Assembly (NCBI GenBank): GCA_023653785.1
Contig: JAMKCH010002942.1
Coordinates: 1-64,000, forward strand
Length of the DNA: 64,000 nt
Reading direction: 5' to 3'
DNA from: Ophioderma brevispina
Lineage: Eukaryota; Echinodermata; Ophiuroidea; Amphilepidida; Ophiodermatidae
In this document: positions 40,778 to 51,990 of the stretch, piece by piece
How the letters are laid out: every line of letters starts with the position of its first letter
Numbering within the stretch: position 1 is the stretch's first letter
Position numbers and translations under genes: made by a program
The notes under the pieces: model-generated
What the model was told of the DNA's origin: nothing
Seen by the model: the letters and a program-made list of their open reading frames with translations, nothing else
Database searches by the model: none

Positions 40778-40955
40778 TTTTTTTTTTTTTTTTTTTTACT
40801 TACTTAAATCGGACCATTCCCCTTTAATTATCTTAAATTTTCATAAAACAAATACAAAATAACATGTTAGGTACTCAATGAAGAGTATACATTAATCTGG
40901 CAGTGCCCAACACCCAGAGTGTGAAAACTTCTAACAAGAATTTTGCGATGTACAA

Positions 40956-41524
40956 TTAAAGCAATATTGGCACATTTTTTGAAGAGCGCCTCCAATTTTC
41001 AAAAGTTGATATTTTTGCACAGTTCCGTTGATAATTGTCTAGGAAACTATACCTGCGAACGAGAATGCGAAGAAATGCGTATTTATCATAAAATAAGCGA
41101 TTTTGTAATTAGAATTGGAGTCCCAGATTGGACTTAACGGTAGAGCTGGAAATGCTACGTTTATGTCCGTCCGTGATGAAAAAGTGCCACCTCAAGAAGA
41201 TTATCTCTACCTTGACTTGCCTAAACCAATAAAACAACTAATGGATGAGCATAGACACGTAAATGGCGCTATTTCCCGGCTATTTCACATTGGAATGCTG
41301 TTTCCAGCAGTCGTTGAATTATTATCGGGATCCAAGATTCAAGATTCAATCCCAATAATAATTATTCTAATTACAAATTCCTTCGTTTGTGACACAGACA
41401 TTTTCGAGCTTAACCATTCACAGGTATAGTTTACTAGCCAGTTACCAATGCAACCATGTAAAAATCTAATTTTTTTTGAAAAATTGGGGGCACTCTTCAA
41501 AAAATGTGCTAATATTGCTTTAAG
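40956..41524 (+). mobile_element. Family A MITE, copy A3, full length
   Basis: TTAAAGCAATATTGGCACAT at the left and ATGTGCTAATATTGCTTTAA at the right form a long inverted repeat, continuing through GAGCGCCTCCAATTTT and TTGGGGGCACTC. TTAA lies at both boundaries. The 104-codon open frame 41115-41429 is not shared with A1 and is treated as chance. Confidence 0.9.
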
Positions 41525-41529
41525 ATGGC

Positions 41530-44440
41530 CCCTACAACTGTGGTTTAATCACATTTTATTGAAAACATGAAAATGAACTCATTAATATTCACAACCTGTC
41601 CAAAGTGTATACAGCACATGACCTCATTATGTCTAACAGATGAAATGCTCAACTTTGTTCAGCAGAATAAGATGCTTTAAACCCAATTTACATGAACCCT
41701 TTTTGTATCGAATATATGAAAGCTTCATATCAGTTTCAATTGAATAGATTGTCTTACAGTCGGAGACACACTATCGATTCCTTTGTTGGAGACAATCAAA
41801 AGGATAAGTTCATGAACATCAAGGCTGGGTGAACCAAAGAGGTCTCATATGATAGAGAGGCAAAACTTAACTAATCTTGGTAGAAATATCACCGTCTCGC
41901 ATGTTTGCCCGACCACAAAGAAACATAGAGTACCACATAGAAAGCATTGCTGCCTCTCCGCTTCTTCACATACTGTGGGTGCCGCTTGGCATATAACCAC
42001 TAATCGGTAGTGATATAAATTAATGTATGTTGTTAGAGGTGGCCATGTGTAATAATAGTGTACCTTGATCATTGTGCTCAGATACTCTTTTTTCTCGATA
42101 ATTCAATGCGCGCTTCGGTGAAAAGAGTATTCATTGAGGCGTTTATTTAAATCAAGACTCTGATGTGTCATTTCATTTTTTCGTTTTTTGGCATGTGTTA
42201 GGACAAAATTTACCACCCAATAGCACCCACATCCAACAACTGATATTTTTTGCGTATTGTACTTTGTTATCGAATTGCAATTCTGTGTGTATACAAGCAC
42301 CCAAACTGATAATTATTCGTGCAATATTCAAAATGGTCAGCGCCCCAGCCCGGACGACTGGTTTTGAATGCATTTCACCCCTTGGGTGAACCTCTAATCT
42401 GAGGAGGATTAGGCCACGCAAATATTGCAGTTTGTTATGAGTGACCAGATCTTTCATACTTAGATATATGGTTGGACAAAGACGTCAAACTTATTTCTGG
42501 AACCAAGACAAATACATGTAAACGAGCTCAAACGTATCAAATTGTCTAATATTCCTTAGTGAAACGAAAAAATACTGAAGGAAAATGCACGCAAGCAGTT
42601 GTTTATATAGAGAAATACTGGAAAACAACATATTTCATATTGAAATTCCTGTTGTTGTTGTAACATTGTTGAGGATTCTGAAAGTGGGCTTCTTCCTCTT
42701 CCAGCAATAATGACAATACTTTTGGCGAGTAATAATTCTTCATATCGTGTCATTGCGTTTTATGTTGGCAATGCTTCAGTTTCTATCAATTTTGTTTGGA
42801 ATTTTTCAGTGCATTTGCCTTGCATTAGTTTCTTCGTGAGAAAGGACTTTTTAATTATGGCCTTAATCTGATCCGACATCGTCACAATTAGAATTCTATT
42901 GAATTAGTGGGAAAAGCATAACCTCCTAGAACGAATGGAATCGTCACAACACCCCAAGAACTTCTAATGAACAGAAGGAAAAAAAATCCTACTATAATGA
43001 ATGTTCTTCTGCAGTGCCATACAACGACAGACAGACATGCCAGGCAGGCATCTGGATTCACACCACTAAATCAATCTTCTTATGGTTGAGATGCCAGTAT
43101 GTGTTACTCAAAAATCTGAAAAAAAAAACCGCAAAATTTTGGGTAAAAATGACCCAAAACAGGCTGAAAATAAATAACTGCGGAAATCTGCGAGTAAAAA
43201 AACTCTCACTTCAGATAAAAAATCTAAATCTGGCATACTCTTATACTTTTGTATAAAGGCAGCTTTTGTCTTTTTCTCAACTTTTTGAAGCGACTGGCTA
43301 TATTAGCTCTGTATTTTCTTTGAAGTTCCATCACTCACTTAAAACTTCTATTCATCTCAATTCGGACAAGACCCCTGGCCTGATTTCAACAGGGCAATTT
43401 CGTCTGATGCCGGCTGCTAGATGAATTATTTAGTGGTATGGACCCATCTGTGTAATCACAAGGCCCTTCACAACATGTTGTGGGAGGGCAATTGGCATCA
43501 ACATGTTGTGGAGAGAGCACTTGCCACAAAATGTTGTGGGGGCAAAATGCTGGCTCCATTGCTTTAAGAATTTGAAATCTGTCTTTCAATAACATTTTTT
43601 TTTACCACCATATACACTTATCATTAATTACCATACTGACCAAGTATAGTCCCCATTTTTTTAAGCTGAAAATCCCTTGAAATTTGGGGGTGGGAATAAT
43701 GCCCGAATCTTGCCCAAAGCAAGCGTCGAAAAAATGTTCTTGGCCTACTCTCCACATACACATAAACACACGGACCCTATACAAAATTGTCATTTCACTA
43801 AAGATGTGTATATAGAATAGAAAACCCCACCTAATGAAAACAAAATGACCTATTTATAGCCCACTCCTAATGTAACTTATCCATGCATTAATTGACTATA
43901 GTGTCTCGAGGTTTTTTTTAGCAAAATACAAACTGCACGAAACTGAACCAATTTGCCATCTAAAATGATGGCAGCCATATTTGATTTGGGGAACTCTATT
44001 ACCTCCCGACCTAAATATTTTAATTCAGAGTATTGTGCTATCATGCTAATTATTCTTCTGTGAATTACTTTGAAATATTAGAACTTTGTAAGCATTTGAA
44101 TACTGTATTTTAGAAATGCCATGATGGAAAACAATGAAATATATGGGAAATTTGCTCCCTCATAGGCACCTCTGACGCTACTCATGACCTTGTTCAAAAT
44201 ATTTTTGTTTTCAAAACAAATCTACAAAATCTTTGTCCTGCATTTATGGAACTGAATAATTTTCAGTGGGTGACCTTGAGAATGTTGAATCTTTGCTGTT
44301 CTATACCTTTCACTGTATGTTTTATAACAACCTTTTTTATGTTCCAGACGTGATTAGACATTCTGAGATGAATATAAATTACTATGAATTTCGCGGTTCT
44401 CTCGGCTTTCACGCTCACTAATTTTTTCACAGAATATAAG
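41530..44440. other. No gene seen
   Basis: Several short open frames occur on both strands, but none has paired splice sites plus a recognisable domain. A motif CAACATGTTGTGG recurs three times near 43470-43540. Otherwise nothing is recognised. Confidence 0.35.
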
Positions 44441-44444
44441 CCTG

Positions 44445-44650
44445 TGGGCCGCTCCATGACCTTTGACCTTGGTTACATGACCTTTGACCTCATCAAAATA
44501 TTAAAGGGATCCCATGGTGTCCAGCTGTGATACAAGTTTGGTTCCAATGAACTTCAATTTTCAATTGAGGTCAATTTTACATTAGCCTTTTTTCAACTTG
44601 ACCTCACATGACCTTTGACCTGGCAATATGACCTTTTGACCACATCAACA
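44445..44650 (+). repeat. Repeat with three perfect DR1 nuclear-receptor motifs
   Basis: TGACCTTTGACCT occurs at 44457-44469, 44478-44490 and 44609-44621, with a further TGACCTTTTGACC at 44629. The complement, AGGTCA-A-AGGTCA, is the direct-repeat-1 element bound by RXR, HNF4 and COUP-type receptors. They lie in an otherwise repetitive stretch, so binding is unproven. Confidence 0.8.
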
Positions 44651-44934
44651 AAATGAGGAATCCAAAGGAGCACCTATGACCCAGTTTGGTTCCAATTAAA
44701 CTCAACTTTCAATTGATGTGATTTAAAAAAAAATTAATTTAGTGACGCACAATCCACCCGCACAACAGATTGTTTAGTGGTTCCGGCCACTATAAGCTTG
44801 GCTGCCACAAAAATGCCATTTAGTATTGAAAATTCATTGCCTATCATTTGAATTCAAGCTAAAAGGTTTATTGTTTTGAAGAAAATAGGTTCTGCATTTT
44901 GAAGTCAGTGTAGGTTCCATTTTTTGGCATGGGA

Positions 44935-45025
44935 CAGGAGGAGATTTTTTTGGATACACAAAATTTCCCCTCAAATGTCACTGGATCGGGTGTAGTCCAC
45001 CTACCGAGATTATTATGTTTTCAGA
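44935..45025 (+). mobile_element. Fragment of family F MITE
   Basis: GACAGGAGGAGATTTTTTTG, CACTGGATCGGGTGTAG and CACCTACCGAGA match the left part of F1 and F2. Truncated on the right. Confidence 0.6.
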
Positions 45026-45449
45026 ATCTACCCTCCTATTCATTTGTACACACCAGTACATCAAGAATTCACATATTGGATCCAATTTAAGTCCTCCCTA
45101 ACCCTACTTTAATAAAGTCGGGATCCAAATCCGGTCCTTTTTTACTGCACAATCCTCTTTCCCGGTAAACTGCTGTATAACGTATGGTTTTTTTATTACC
45201 GATCTATGTTTTCCACATTACGTATCAAGACTATTTTATATCGACCAGGGACCACTGGATCGACCCTCGAACGTAAGCAATGGTCAAAATCTCACAATCG
45301 CCAACACTTAAGGTCCATTTTGTTGATCGCATGGGACGAGTGAATGATTACGTTGTTGAAACATAATCCAAAATGGCTCGTTAGACACCGTGTTTTCAAG
45401 ACAACAGACCGGACAGAATATAAATTACAGTGGTTCTGAACCTGGGGAT

Positions 45450-45797
45450 TTATATTAAAAGACGACCTTTTGAACAATGTTTTTCAAGCGAGCAGCACGG
45501 CCACTCTCTCTGGCAAGAGTCCTCGCAGTCTAAACACACTACATCATCGGCAACTGTGACTGTGTTTAGTTTACCGCAATGATAGCACAACACTAGCGTG
45601 GTTGCTGAACTAGGAATTTTGTCTATAAGTTGTATATTTTGGAAATCACAGTAATCGACATTTTCATGTTTACTATAATACCATGCACATAACATCATGA
45701 TCACATCGCATCGCATCTCCTGGCCATGACTTGCCTGATGCAGGGTGGCAGGCACGATGGTAAGGTTTGGCATGGTATTGGGTACAGCTCGCAACAC
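45450..45797 (-). CDS. 115-codon open frame with zinc-ribbon-like cysteines, doubtful
   Basis: The minus-strand frame from ATG to TGA contains CYHCG, then 13 residues on CLDCEDSC, that is CX2C-X13-CX2C, followed by further Cys (WPCC, KHC). This spacing is seen in zinc ribbons. Preceding text (MLRAVPNTMPNLTIVPATLH) has no signal. There is no splice evidence and the length is within the range expected by chance in 64 kb, so it may not be a gene. Confidence 0.2.
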   Translation of the reverse strand: MLRAVPNTMPNLTIVPATLHQASHGQEMRCDVIMMLCAWYYSKHENVDYCDFQNIQLIDKIPSSATTLVLCYHCGKLNTVTVADDVVCLDCEDSCQREWPCCSLEKHCSKGRLLI

Positions 45798-45799
45798 GT

Positions 45800-46520
45800 C
45801 GTGCTCCGGCGAAGCCCCGGGGCTACGAATTAAGTACTAGGATTTGCGGGGGTTTTTCTTTCCGACTGAAAAACCTGTCGGGGAAAAAGTTTTAAAATAC
45901 TACTTCACTTAACCGACCTCCTATTTGGTATATCCGACTTCCTGGGTGTTATTATCACAAATACATAATTATCGGACCACAGAAAGCAATTCTGATTATT
46001 ATGAAAACATGTTTCTGTAAGTTTTCGATGTGGGAATTTTAGCGTAATATGCAAATTTATTAGATCTTTAGTGCCTTCAATTTTTTCTTCATTTTGCAAC
46101 CAGTTATTTGACGCCAAACATCCCGATACTACTGACATGAACTTCACATCCGTTAAAATAAGAATCAGTGACTTAGGTATGGATTTGTAAGTCAAGGTGA
46201 GTACATGTCAGATTAAAATTTGTGATGGAATCCCTGCACTAGCTATATCCTTTCATTCATGCTCTGACCTAGTACACGACCACCTAATATGGAGTGTCTA
46301 GTCGAGCAACCTCGGACTAGGTGGGGAGACTCTGCATTGCAGTTATTTGGTACGGTACCATATGTGTTTAAGGCTGGCCTTTTCTTTGAATTGATTAAGA
46401 TTCTGAAAACATAATAATCATAAAATTGGATCCATTCTTCGTCCAATGCAAATTTATTGGTCTCGCCATTAGTTGAAAAATATCGGGTCAGCTTCGCTTT
46501 GCCCAATATTTGGCAAACAG
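45800..46520. other. No gene seen
   Basis: AT-rich sequence with no supported feature. Confidence 0.35.
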
Positions 46521-46529
46521 GCTGCAAAA

Positions 46530-47060
46530 GAAAATGAAACCATGTTTTGAACTTGCCGCCACTGCCGTGATCGTTCCCCATAGAAATCCGTGCTTTGACT
46601 TGTCGTGCACGACAGAAACGACTAAATTATCATCTATTAAATAAAGACCGGCGTGTATCCCGCCTTATTCATTCAGGTGGTGTGATCTAAGGTGATGTGA
46701 CTGCGAAAACCCACCACATGTCGCACAGGATCGACAGTGTTTGAAAAAATAAAGAAAATAGCTTAAAATCGCACTATATTGCCTACTTTATTTTTGTAGA
46801 TTGTATAAGGCGTAACTGCTGAATGTGTGTGCATCAAAGAAGAAAGTAACAGTTATGGAAATGAATGATTTCAAACTCTTCAGTGATATTATAAGATCAC
46901 TAATTTTAAAAACCTAAAGATGTAAATTCTGCCACATGTTGCGAGTTTTCCCAGATCGCACACTCACATATGTTGATAAGCATTCCAATATGTAAAAACT
47001 GGGTTCGCAGAAAAATTGGGGCGCCTTTCTCTGGGAAATCTCCTCACGTTCTCTTACTTT
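46530..47060 (+). mobile_element. Family F MITE fragments, interrupted
   Basis: The left piece has ACCATGTTTTGAACTTGCC and TGTCGTGCACGACAGAAAC. After about 250 bp of other sequence the right piece, TGATAAGCATTCCAATATG and GGGTTCGCAGAAAAATTGGG, resumes. It has lost the TTAA left end. Confidence 0.55.
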
Positions 47061-47064
47061 TTAA

Positions 47065-48640
47065 GTACTGGTGACATAATGTTTGCAGTATCTATTGTTA
47101 TCCATCACCTCCACGAAAAAATTATGTACCATGGCTCGGGCCTTAACAAGACTCACCATAATGTCAGGCATGTTAAAGTCAAAATTAAAGTCAAGTCTGT
47201 TAAGCGACAAGTTACCTCGGGCCTTAGCTGGGATAATAAATCGATCTTTATTTTTTCTTATTAGTCTGAACGTTTCCTAAAACTTAGGGGTGGGATTTAG
47301 ACTCAAGCATGGGACTATGCTTGGGTCAGTAGTACGGTATAGTGCAATATACAATATTACGATACAGCAAGTAATACTTTTCAAATACATTTTGGTACTA
47401 GGCGTAAATGTGAAGATATGTGTAAAGTAACTTTAGCTACAAGGTTGTTCGCCTATGTAGGTGACTTTGACCCCGGACATCTGTGACTCATCATCAAAGC
47501 CCTATATCATAATATATATAGTCCACAACAAACTTTGCTTGAACAGTTGAGAGGTACTGTTTTCAAATGAGAACACTTTACTAACCAAATGGCCACCTGA
47601 CCTCATTTGATCATATATTACTGTTAACAGGCCGAGATTTCGCATGCAGAAAGATGAATTTTCACAAAGGCCAAGGAAGTTTATATCGCCGCTAAGTTGT
47701 AATGACCATCATATGACTGACATTTCAATTTAATGTGTTGATTTGTTTTTCAGTGTTATTTTAGCAGTTTTTGAATTCCCCTAGTTCGGGAAAATGAAAC
47801 CCTCACGAAAATTCCCCATGTTACAGTAGTGACTTAGTATCCCACACCTGGGAAGCCAAACTCTCTTGCCTCTTCAGGGAGCCCCCTCCTCCCCAAAGAT
47901 ATTAACATCCAATTTTAGGTTGTCTATATTGTCGAAACCAGACTTTCCAAACGTTTCAATCATCATACACACAGAAAAGAAGAAAAAGACATTACAATAT
48001 GTTCTTCCTTGGCTAAAGCCAGCACAGAAATAAACCATAATATCGTTCACAAGATACTATGTTAAAGAGACACTGTGCTACATTTGAAAACAATAGTGTG
48101 CAATCAGATTTTTCAAAATCAATACTTTAGCCATCAGAGTTTTAAAGCGTTTATATATATTAGCCCGTCGCCCTGAATGATTAAGGCCCCCCAAATCAAT
48201 GCCCTTATTGGATATAACACAATGATTGATATTAAAACCACTCTGCCGATGTGAACACCCAAATTTGTTGAAATTGATGCATATTTTCCCAGGGAGGAAG
48301 GCCCTCCCTGACTAAAGAAGTCCCTTGCCTAATACCTTTGCCATTTGCCAGTGTTTTTGTTGCTTGTGATTAAAATCCGTTAACCAAAACCATGAGCAAA
48401 AGCGTACTCTTTAGCAGTCCCCTAAACCATGTTGACAAACCCTTTTATTTGCCCATGGCATTTTGTTTGCCTTGTATGAGGTTGCTGCATTACGTGCCTG
48501 TAATCTCCCTCAGGCAGTGACGTCAAACACGTTCGCATAGTTGTTTTACGTGTTTTTTGTGATATTTCGAAACCACCTTTATACAAGCGTGTGCAGCACT
48601 TTGAATCAGCAGTCGCGATTGTATGTATTACACACTAACA
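47065..48640. other. No gene seen; repeat fragment at 48063-48260
   Basis: Apart from the diverged partner of 37858-38050, nothing is recognised. A CRE-like TGACGTCA lies near 48520. Confidence 0.35.
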
Positions 48641-48643
48641 TCA

Positions 48644-48835
48644 GTTACGAGGTTTAGAAACCCGGATGCATGCTATGCAGATGCAGTGAGAGTACCCATG
48701 CCCAGCTGTGTTCAGGAATGTGACCGATATCGATCGAGTAGACTTTAAACTTAGGTGGTCACAGCTGGGCATGGGCGTTCTCACTGCTTTACCGCATCTG
48801 CATAAGCATGCACCCTGTTTTCTAAACCTCGTAAC
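48644..48835. mobile_element. Palindromic MITE, family I, copy I2
   Basis: The ends are GTTACGAGGTTTAGAAAC and GTTTTCTAAACCTCGTAAC. The inner arms TGCCCATGCCCAGCTGTG-type and CAGCTGGGCATGGGCGTT match I1. It lies about 80 bp beyond the last stop-like codon of FANCI, in its 3' flank. Confidence 0.85.
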
Positions 48836-48913
48836 TGACTCGAGGAAGATAAAAGCACTATATTATATAGCCATTGATTGCATAGTTATTTTGTGTGATT
48901 TTCTGCAATAGGT

Positions 48914-48919
48914 TTTATT
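48914..48919 (-). terminator. FANCI: Candidate poly(A) signal of the FANCI homologue
   Basis: AATAAA on the minus strand overlaps the stop codon of the second copy of the duplicated tail. An identical signal overlaps the first stop at 49043-49048. Which is used is unknown. Confidence 0.4.
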
Positions 48920-49172
48920 TTGTTGCAGTCTTTTTGCCTCTCTTGCTAGCCAGCTTGCTTGGTTTCCCTTCAGTCTTAGATTTCTTGCTAGCTGGTTCTT
49001 GGTTGTCAACTGGTTCTTGGTTTTCTTGGTCTTCATTTTCTTTTTATTTTGTTGCAGTCTTTTTGCCTCTCTTGCTGGACAGCTTGCTTGGTTTCCCTTC
49101 AGTCTTAGATTTCTTGCTAGCTGGTTCTTGGCTGTCAGCTGGTTCTTGGTTTTCTTGGTCTTCATTTTCTTC
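48915..49172 (-). repeat. 129-bp tandem duplication of the FANCI C-terminal coding tail
   Basis: The units 49044-49172 and 48915-49043 are nearly identical and exactly 129 bp (43 codons) apart. Each encodes ENEDQENQEP, then QEPASKKSKTEGKPSKL and KRGKKTATK followed by TAA. The second unit is in frame with the first but lies behind the first unit's TAA. Confidence 0.9.
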
Positions 49173-49187
49173 ACCACCTGAAGATTC
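49044..49187 (-). CDS. FANCI: FANCI homologue, last coding exon
   Basis: The minus-strand acceptor ACATTTTGTGCATGCAG opens 47 codons and TAA. The reading begins ESSGGEENEDQENQEPADSQ and ends KLSSKRGKKTATK. It joins in phase 0 to the exon at 52440. In FANCI the extreme C-terminus is an acidic segment followed by a Lys-rich nuclear localisation sequence, and this tail has exactly that make-up (KKSK and KRGKK). FANCI works with FANCD2 as the monoubiquitinated clamp of the Fanconi anaemia interstrand-crosslink repair pathway. The 3' part of the exon is tandemly duplicated downstream of the stop. Confidence 0.8.
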   Translation of the reverse strand, partial: ESSGGEENEDQENQEPADSQEPASKKSKTEGKPSKLSSKRGKKTATK

Positions 49188-49551
49188 CTGCATGCACAAA
49201 ATGTTCAATAATAACTTTGTAAATATGATTTGTATACATACTCATACATCCATCAAATGGAGTCACAATAGATATTTAAATGGTCCTCCCAGCTATAGCC
49301 TGTGGCCCACAAAAATCTCTCTGGGGCAAATGCTGATCATATTGTAAAGCCTATAATTAACAGGAATGAAAAGCAGTCCTCACTTTTCCAATACAATATG
49401 CAGATGTAACAGATGAGTAGTCCTATTTCTTAAAAATCCAAAACTTGACCCAAAGGCAAGGCCAAATTTTAGCATAGCATCCGGTGAAACTCCAGGGAAT
49501 TTATTTTATTACAAGATTTTAGGGTACAACCCCCTTTAAAAACATGGTACT

Positions 49552-49577
49552 TACACACACACACACACACACACACA
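49552..49577. repeat. AC microsatellite
   Basis: About thirteen AC dinucleotides, in the last FANCI intron. Confidence 0.95.
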
Positions 49578-50203
49578 AAAGATTGTCTCAAAGCTGATGG
49601 ACGCATTTGTCAATTTTCGCAATAAATTCAAAACAGTTTTGCAGAATTTTTTTTTTAATTGTGGAACTCTGATTTTTAGTGAAAACTTAATAATATGCAT
49701 GATTCATATGCAATCTGTGGCTCTCAGGGTTTAACTGATTGGATTTACATCACATATATGTTAGTGTAGAGACAAAAACTGTCGGACACCAGTGTGCAAA
49801 GAAAGCAATCTGATCACTACACCACCAACACACAAACAACATATACCTTCTATTTATTCCATCCATAGGTATATGTGCACCACCTCCTCATTGTGTGGGA
49901 CTTAGTCTATAAGTCTGCTGAATTCAACTCAAGGGTGCACACCACTATTACACCTTCCATAGACTACATAGAAAATTCATGTTCTATCTTGGACTGTATC
50001 TTGAGTTACCTTGGATTTCAGAGGCCGCAAGACTTTCTTTTATAACATATCCTTTTTATAATTTGCTCCTAAAATTTTCACCCAAAACTTTGATTTTGTT
50101 ATTCAGGCAGAAAAGAAAGACAAAATGAGCTTAAATCAACACCTTTTTCTTTCAGAAATAATGTATACCAGTACACATTCCAAAAAATTGGTAGAGACCA
50201 AAT

Positions 50204-50649
50204 TTAAAGTGACAGGAGGAGATTTTTTTGATAGTAAAACTTCCCTCAAATTGCACTGGACCTGTTGTAGACCACCTACTGAGAACGTTTTAAAGACATG
50301 AGATTTCCAGAAAGAAGCGCCCCAATTTTGTCGAACCCCGTTTTTTTGCATATTTGTAATGCTTACCAATGTATTAGATCACACCTGAAGTGAATTAGCC
50401 GAATACGACGTCTTTATGTAATAAGATGACGATTTAGGACTTTCTGTCGTGCACGACAGAAAGTCAAAGCATGGTTTTCTATGGGGACGATTGCGATAGC
50501 AGGCAAGTTCAAAACAAGGGTTGTGGTTTTCTTTTGTACTTGTTTGTTCAATAAACCTTCGAAACGTTCTCGGTAAGTGTTCTAGGACCGATCCAGTGAA
50601 AATTGAGAGAAATCTGTATCCTCAAAAAATCCTCCTCCTGTCACTTTAA
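50204..50649 (-). mobile_element. TTAA-flanked MITE, family F, copy F1, full length
   Basis: TTAAAGTGACAGGAGGAGAT at the left and TCCTCCTCCTGTCACTTTAA at the right are inverted, with TTAA at both boundaries. The centre carries the palindrome TTCTGTCGTGCACGACAGAA. Located in the last FANCI intron. A second partial copy follows at 50650-50875. Confidence 0.88.
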
Positions 50650-50875
50650 GTATTAAAGAAAACCAGAAACCTTGTTTTGAACTTGCCTGCTATAGTAATC
50701 GTCCCTAAAGAAAACCATGCTTTGATTTTCTGTCGTGCATGAAAGAAAATACTAAATATATATAAATCATCTTATTACATAAAGACGGGAGTATTGAGCT
50801 TGCTTATTCACTTCAGGTGTGATCTAATACATATGTAAGCATTCCAAATATTAAAAAACCTGGGTTCGACAATTG
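50650..50875 (+). mobile_element. Partial family F MITE directly after F1
   Basis: CTTGTTTTGAACTTGCCTGC, GATTTTCTGTCGTGCATGAA and CTAATACATATGTAAGCATT match the F family in the opposite orientation to F1. Truncated at both ends. Confidence 0.65.
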
Positions 50876-51990
50876 GCCCACATGCACTTTGACCTAACTA
50901 TGATTCACACAAAAGATGTATGGCAGACTAGTCTTTCATGTACAAAGGAATTTTGCCTATCCGATGTACCGTTTCAGCGATACAGCCATTAACTCATATT
51001 AATTTATCTCCTTTGCATACCTAAGCCACAAATATCACATATTTGTCAAATGGCAAAAAGATGCTCACCAATCAGGCTTCATGCAGTGAAGGAATTTTGT
51101 GTACCGATGTACGTTTCAAAATAATAGCAATTACGCAGATTTTATGCATATTAATTAGTCATTGCATACCGAATTAACCAAAATATGCCCAAAATCAATC
51201 AGGTCGAGAACTCTTCAACCTGCTTCTTACACCAAGTTACATCATTAACACCTTTCGGAACTCTAGATAACTTCTACACAAGCTTTTTTTTCTTTAAATT
51301 ATGCAATTAGACACTTAATTAGCATTTTACGCCCAAATCCCCTATGACCCCATTATGATTCACCTAAAGAGGCTGGCATAATCTTCTTTCATGCAGCAAG
51401 GAATTTTGCCTATCCGATGTACGGTTTTTCTGAGATACAGTATTAGGCATATTTAATTAGCTCATTCTGCCATACTTAAGCCGCATGTATCACACCACTT
51501 TCAAATTGCAAAAAAGATCGCACCAGATAGGCTTTTATGAAGTGAAGGAATTTTTCCTATCCAATGTACCGTTTCAAAATTATAGCAACTACCCTGATTT
51601 TTGCATTTAAATAGCCTCATTTGCATATAATTTTGCCCGAAATACTCCCGAATCTAATCAGTTTCGAGAACTCCCCAGCCCGCTCCCTTCCACCAAGTTC
51701 CATCATTATACACCGTACGGAACACCAGAAAACTTGTACACAAGCCTTGCTGGAAAATTTTAGTAAATTATGCAAATTAGATACTTAATTAACATATTTT
51801 ATGCCCAAAATCTAATCAGGTCAAGAACTCATGGACCCGCTTCTTTCCACCAAGTTACATCATCGTAGCCCTTACGGAACTCCAGATAAATCGTACACAA
51901 GCACTTGAACACGGACGTCGGGCAGACAGACAGCATGACAGACAGACAGACAGAAAAGTGATAACTAAGTCTCTGCCGAACAAGTTCAGG
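50876..51990. repeat. About 470-bp tandem repeat array in the FANCI intron
   Basis: GGAATTTTGCCTATCCGATG occurs near 50950 and 51410 with variants near 51090 and 51545. CACCAAGTTACATCAT occurs near 51233, 51690 (variant) and 51850. It ends with a GACAGACAGACAGACAGA microsatellite at 51935. AT-rich and non-coding. Confidence 0.7.

Larger units (their letters stand above)
39739..41469 (+). repeat. 1-kb tandem duplication (39739-40777 and 40795-41469)
   Basis: The two blocks are almost identical at an offset of exactly 1056 bp at the left edge. The first is 363 bp longer because it carries MITE B1. A poly-T run (40777-40797) marks the junction. The high identity indicates a recent event or an assembly duplication. 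Confidence 0.9.

Noticed and set aside
40407..41429. Open frames of 151 and 104 codons with a shared protein-like segment (NATFMSVRDE...HIGMLFPAVVELLSG)
   Set aside because: They lie inside family A MITEs and are shared only because the DNA was recently duplicated. The third copy (6304-6838) does not keep the frame.
41880..41990. Minus-strand exon-like reading RHPQYVKKRRGSNAFYVV
   Set aside because: Weak acceptor and no neighbouring exon. Not distinguishable from chance.
48863..49177. Lys-rich 104-codon minus-strand frame through the duplicated tail (KMKTKKTKNQLT...)
   Set aside because: It is the out-of-frame shadow of the FANCI tail. The splice phase selects the other frame.
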